DNA of 14,074 nt, from assembly GCA_900553935.1 (NCBI GenBank), contig USFK01000020.1, positions 1 through 14,074 of the forward strand. Direction: 5' to 3'. The DNA is from an uncultured Collinsella sp. (lineage in GTDB: Bacteria; Actinomycetota; Coriobacteriia; Coriobacteriales; Coriobacteriaceae). The translations under genes were made by a program, and so were the position numbers. Positions 13,877-14,074 of this stretch are shown piece after piece. How positions within the stretch are numbered: position 1 is the first letter of the stretch; each line of letters begins with the position of its first letter. Below the pieces are notes generated by a model, which did no database searches, was not told the DNA's origin, and worked only from the letters and a program-made list of their open reading frames with translations.

Positions 13877-14005
13877 GGCCGTTCGGATGCCGTGGCGCAG
13901 CAGGGACTTGAGCTTCTCGGCGAACACCTGCTCTTTCGAGTTCGCAAGCAGGCAGACGCCCTCCTGCCGGTGTGCCACGTCGAACCACAGCTCGTCCTGC
14001 TCCAT
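13877..14005 (-). pseudogene. Fragment resembling an AbiEii-type nucleotidyltransferase toxin
   Basis: A minus-strand segment of about 43 codons from the ATG at 14005 reads MEQDELWFDVAHRQEG and then LLANSKEQVFAEKLKSLLRH. The pattern EQVFAEKLKSLLRHG matches the conserved helix of AbiEii/AbiGii-family toxins ('E.VLAEKL..LL.RG'), which in intact proteins is followed by a K-D-x-x-D motif. Here the similarity ends after RHGIRTA and the frame runs into the inverted repeat region. Intact toxins are about 250-300 residues with an N-terminal nucleotidyltransferase core; none of that is in the window, and no antitoxin partner is seen. It is most likely a gene scrap from a decayed abortive-infection or toxin-antitoxin locus. 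The family call rests on one motif. Confidence 0.45.
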
Positions 14006-14041
14006 CGCAGCGCTCGCGTGCAATTACATGTTACTACTGTA

Positions 14042-14047
14042 TATAAT
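14042..14047 (+). promoter_or_regulatory. TATAAT -10-like hexamer near the window end
   Basis: A perfect TATAAT lies in an AT-rich stretch (about 14025-14074). No good -35 is present 16-18 bp upstream, and any gene it would serve is outside the window. The AT-richness alone could produce this match. Confidence 0.2.
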
Positions 14048-14074
14048 GTAGACCGTTCTATGCCAATATATATT

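Noticed and set aside
1..14074. CRISPR array, tRNA, rRNA or intact insertion sequence
   Set aside because: No regularly spaced repeat array, no cloverleaf-like sequence noticed, and no transposase motif in any frame; only short isolated repeats were found.

Overview
The window looks like chromosomal DNA from a moderately GC-rich Gram-positive bacterium. My best inference is a gut actinobacterium of the class Coriobacteriia, Collinsella-like. The support is: GC-rich third codon positions, several TTG/GTG starts behind strong AAGGAG/AGGAGG ribosome sites, a Suf-type Fe-S ATPase divergent from an Rrf2 regulator, a sortase substrate with an MPKTGD anchor, and a dense run of family-2 glycosyltransferases (GT2). 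The taxon is inferred from gene style only; no search was possible.

Layout. Positions 1-181 (minus) hold the N-terminus of SufC. Across a 224-bp regulatory region lies an IscR-like Rrf2 regulator (406-837, plus). That region contains an inverted repeat, a direct repeat and three evenly spaced 9-bp boxes. Positions 977-2779 encode a secreted, wall-anchored protein with a putative lysozyme-like head and a long low-complexity stalk, followed by a strong intrinsic terminator. Positions 2980-4779 encode an 'AAA-ATPase-like plus PD-(D/E)XK' protein whose nuclease motif looks degenerate. It converges on a minus-strand GT2 gene (4800-5819).

A divergent promoter region (5820-6075) then opens a block of five co-directional glycosyltransferase genes (6076-12986). 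The first four read as an A-B-A'-B' series: genes 1 and 3 are close paralogues that share a perfect 53-bp stretch, and genes 2 and 4 are more distant paralogues of each other. The fifth is a large protein with two GT2 domains and an unrecognised N-terminal region. Together with the divergent GT2 gene they probably assemble a surface or wall polysaccharide. No polymerase, flippase or sugar-nucleotide enzymes are inside the window.

The right end (12987-14074) is decayed accessory DNA. It has a short orphan ORF, an AT-rich junction, the C-terminal half of an archaeal-type (PF01637-like) ATPase without its P-loop half, a long perfect inverted repeat, and a minus-strand fragment resembling an AbiEii-type toxin. 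I see no rRNA, tRNA, CRISPR array or intact transposase.

The observations I consider most worth following are the three-box operator with an exact 22-bp period upstream of the Rrf2 gene, the A-B-A'-B' glycosyltransferase series with its 53-bp identical tract, and the AAA/PD-(D/E)XK protein with a lost nuclease motif. I did not find convincing evidence of a wholly new system.
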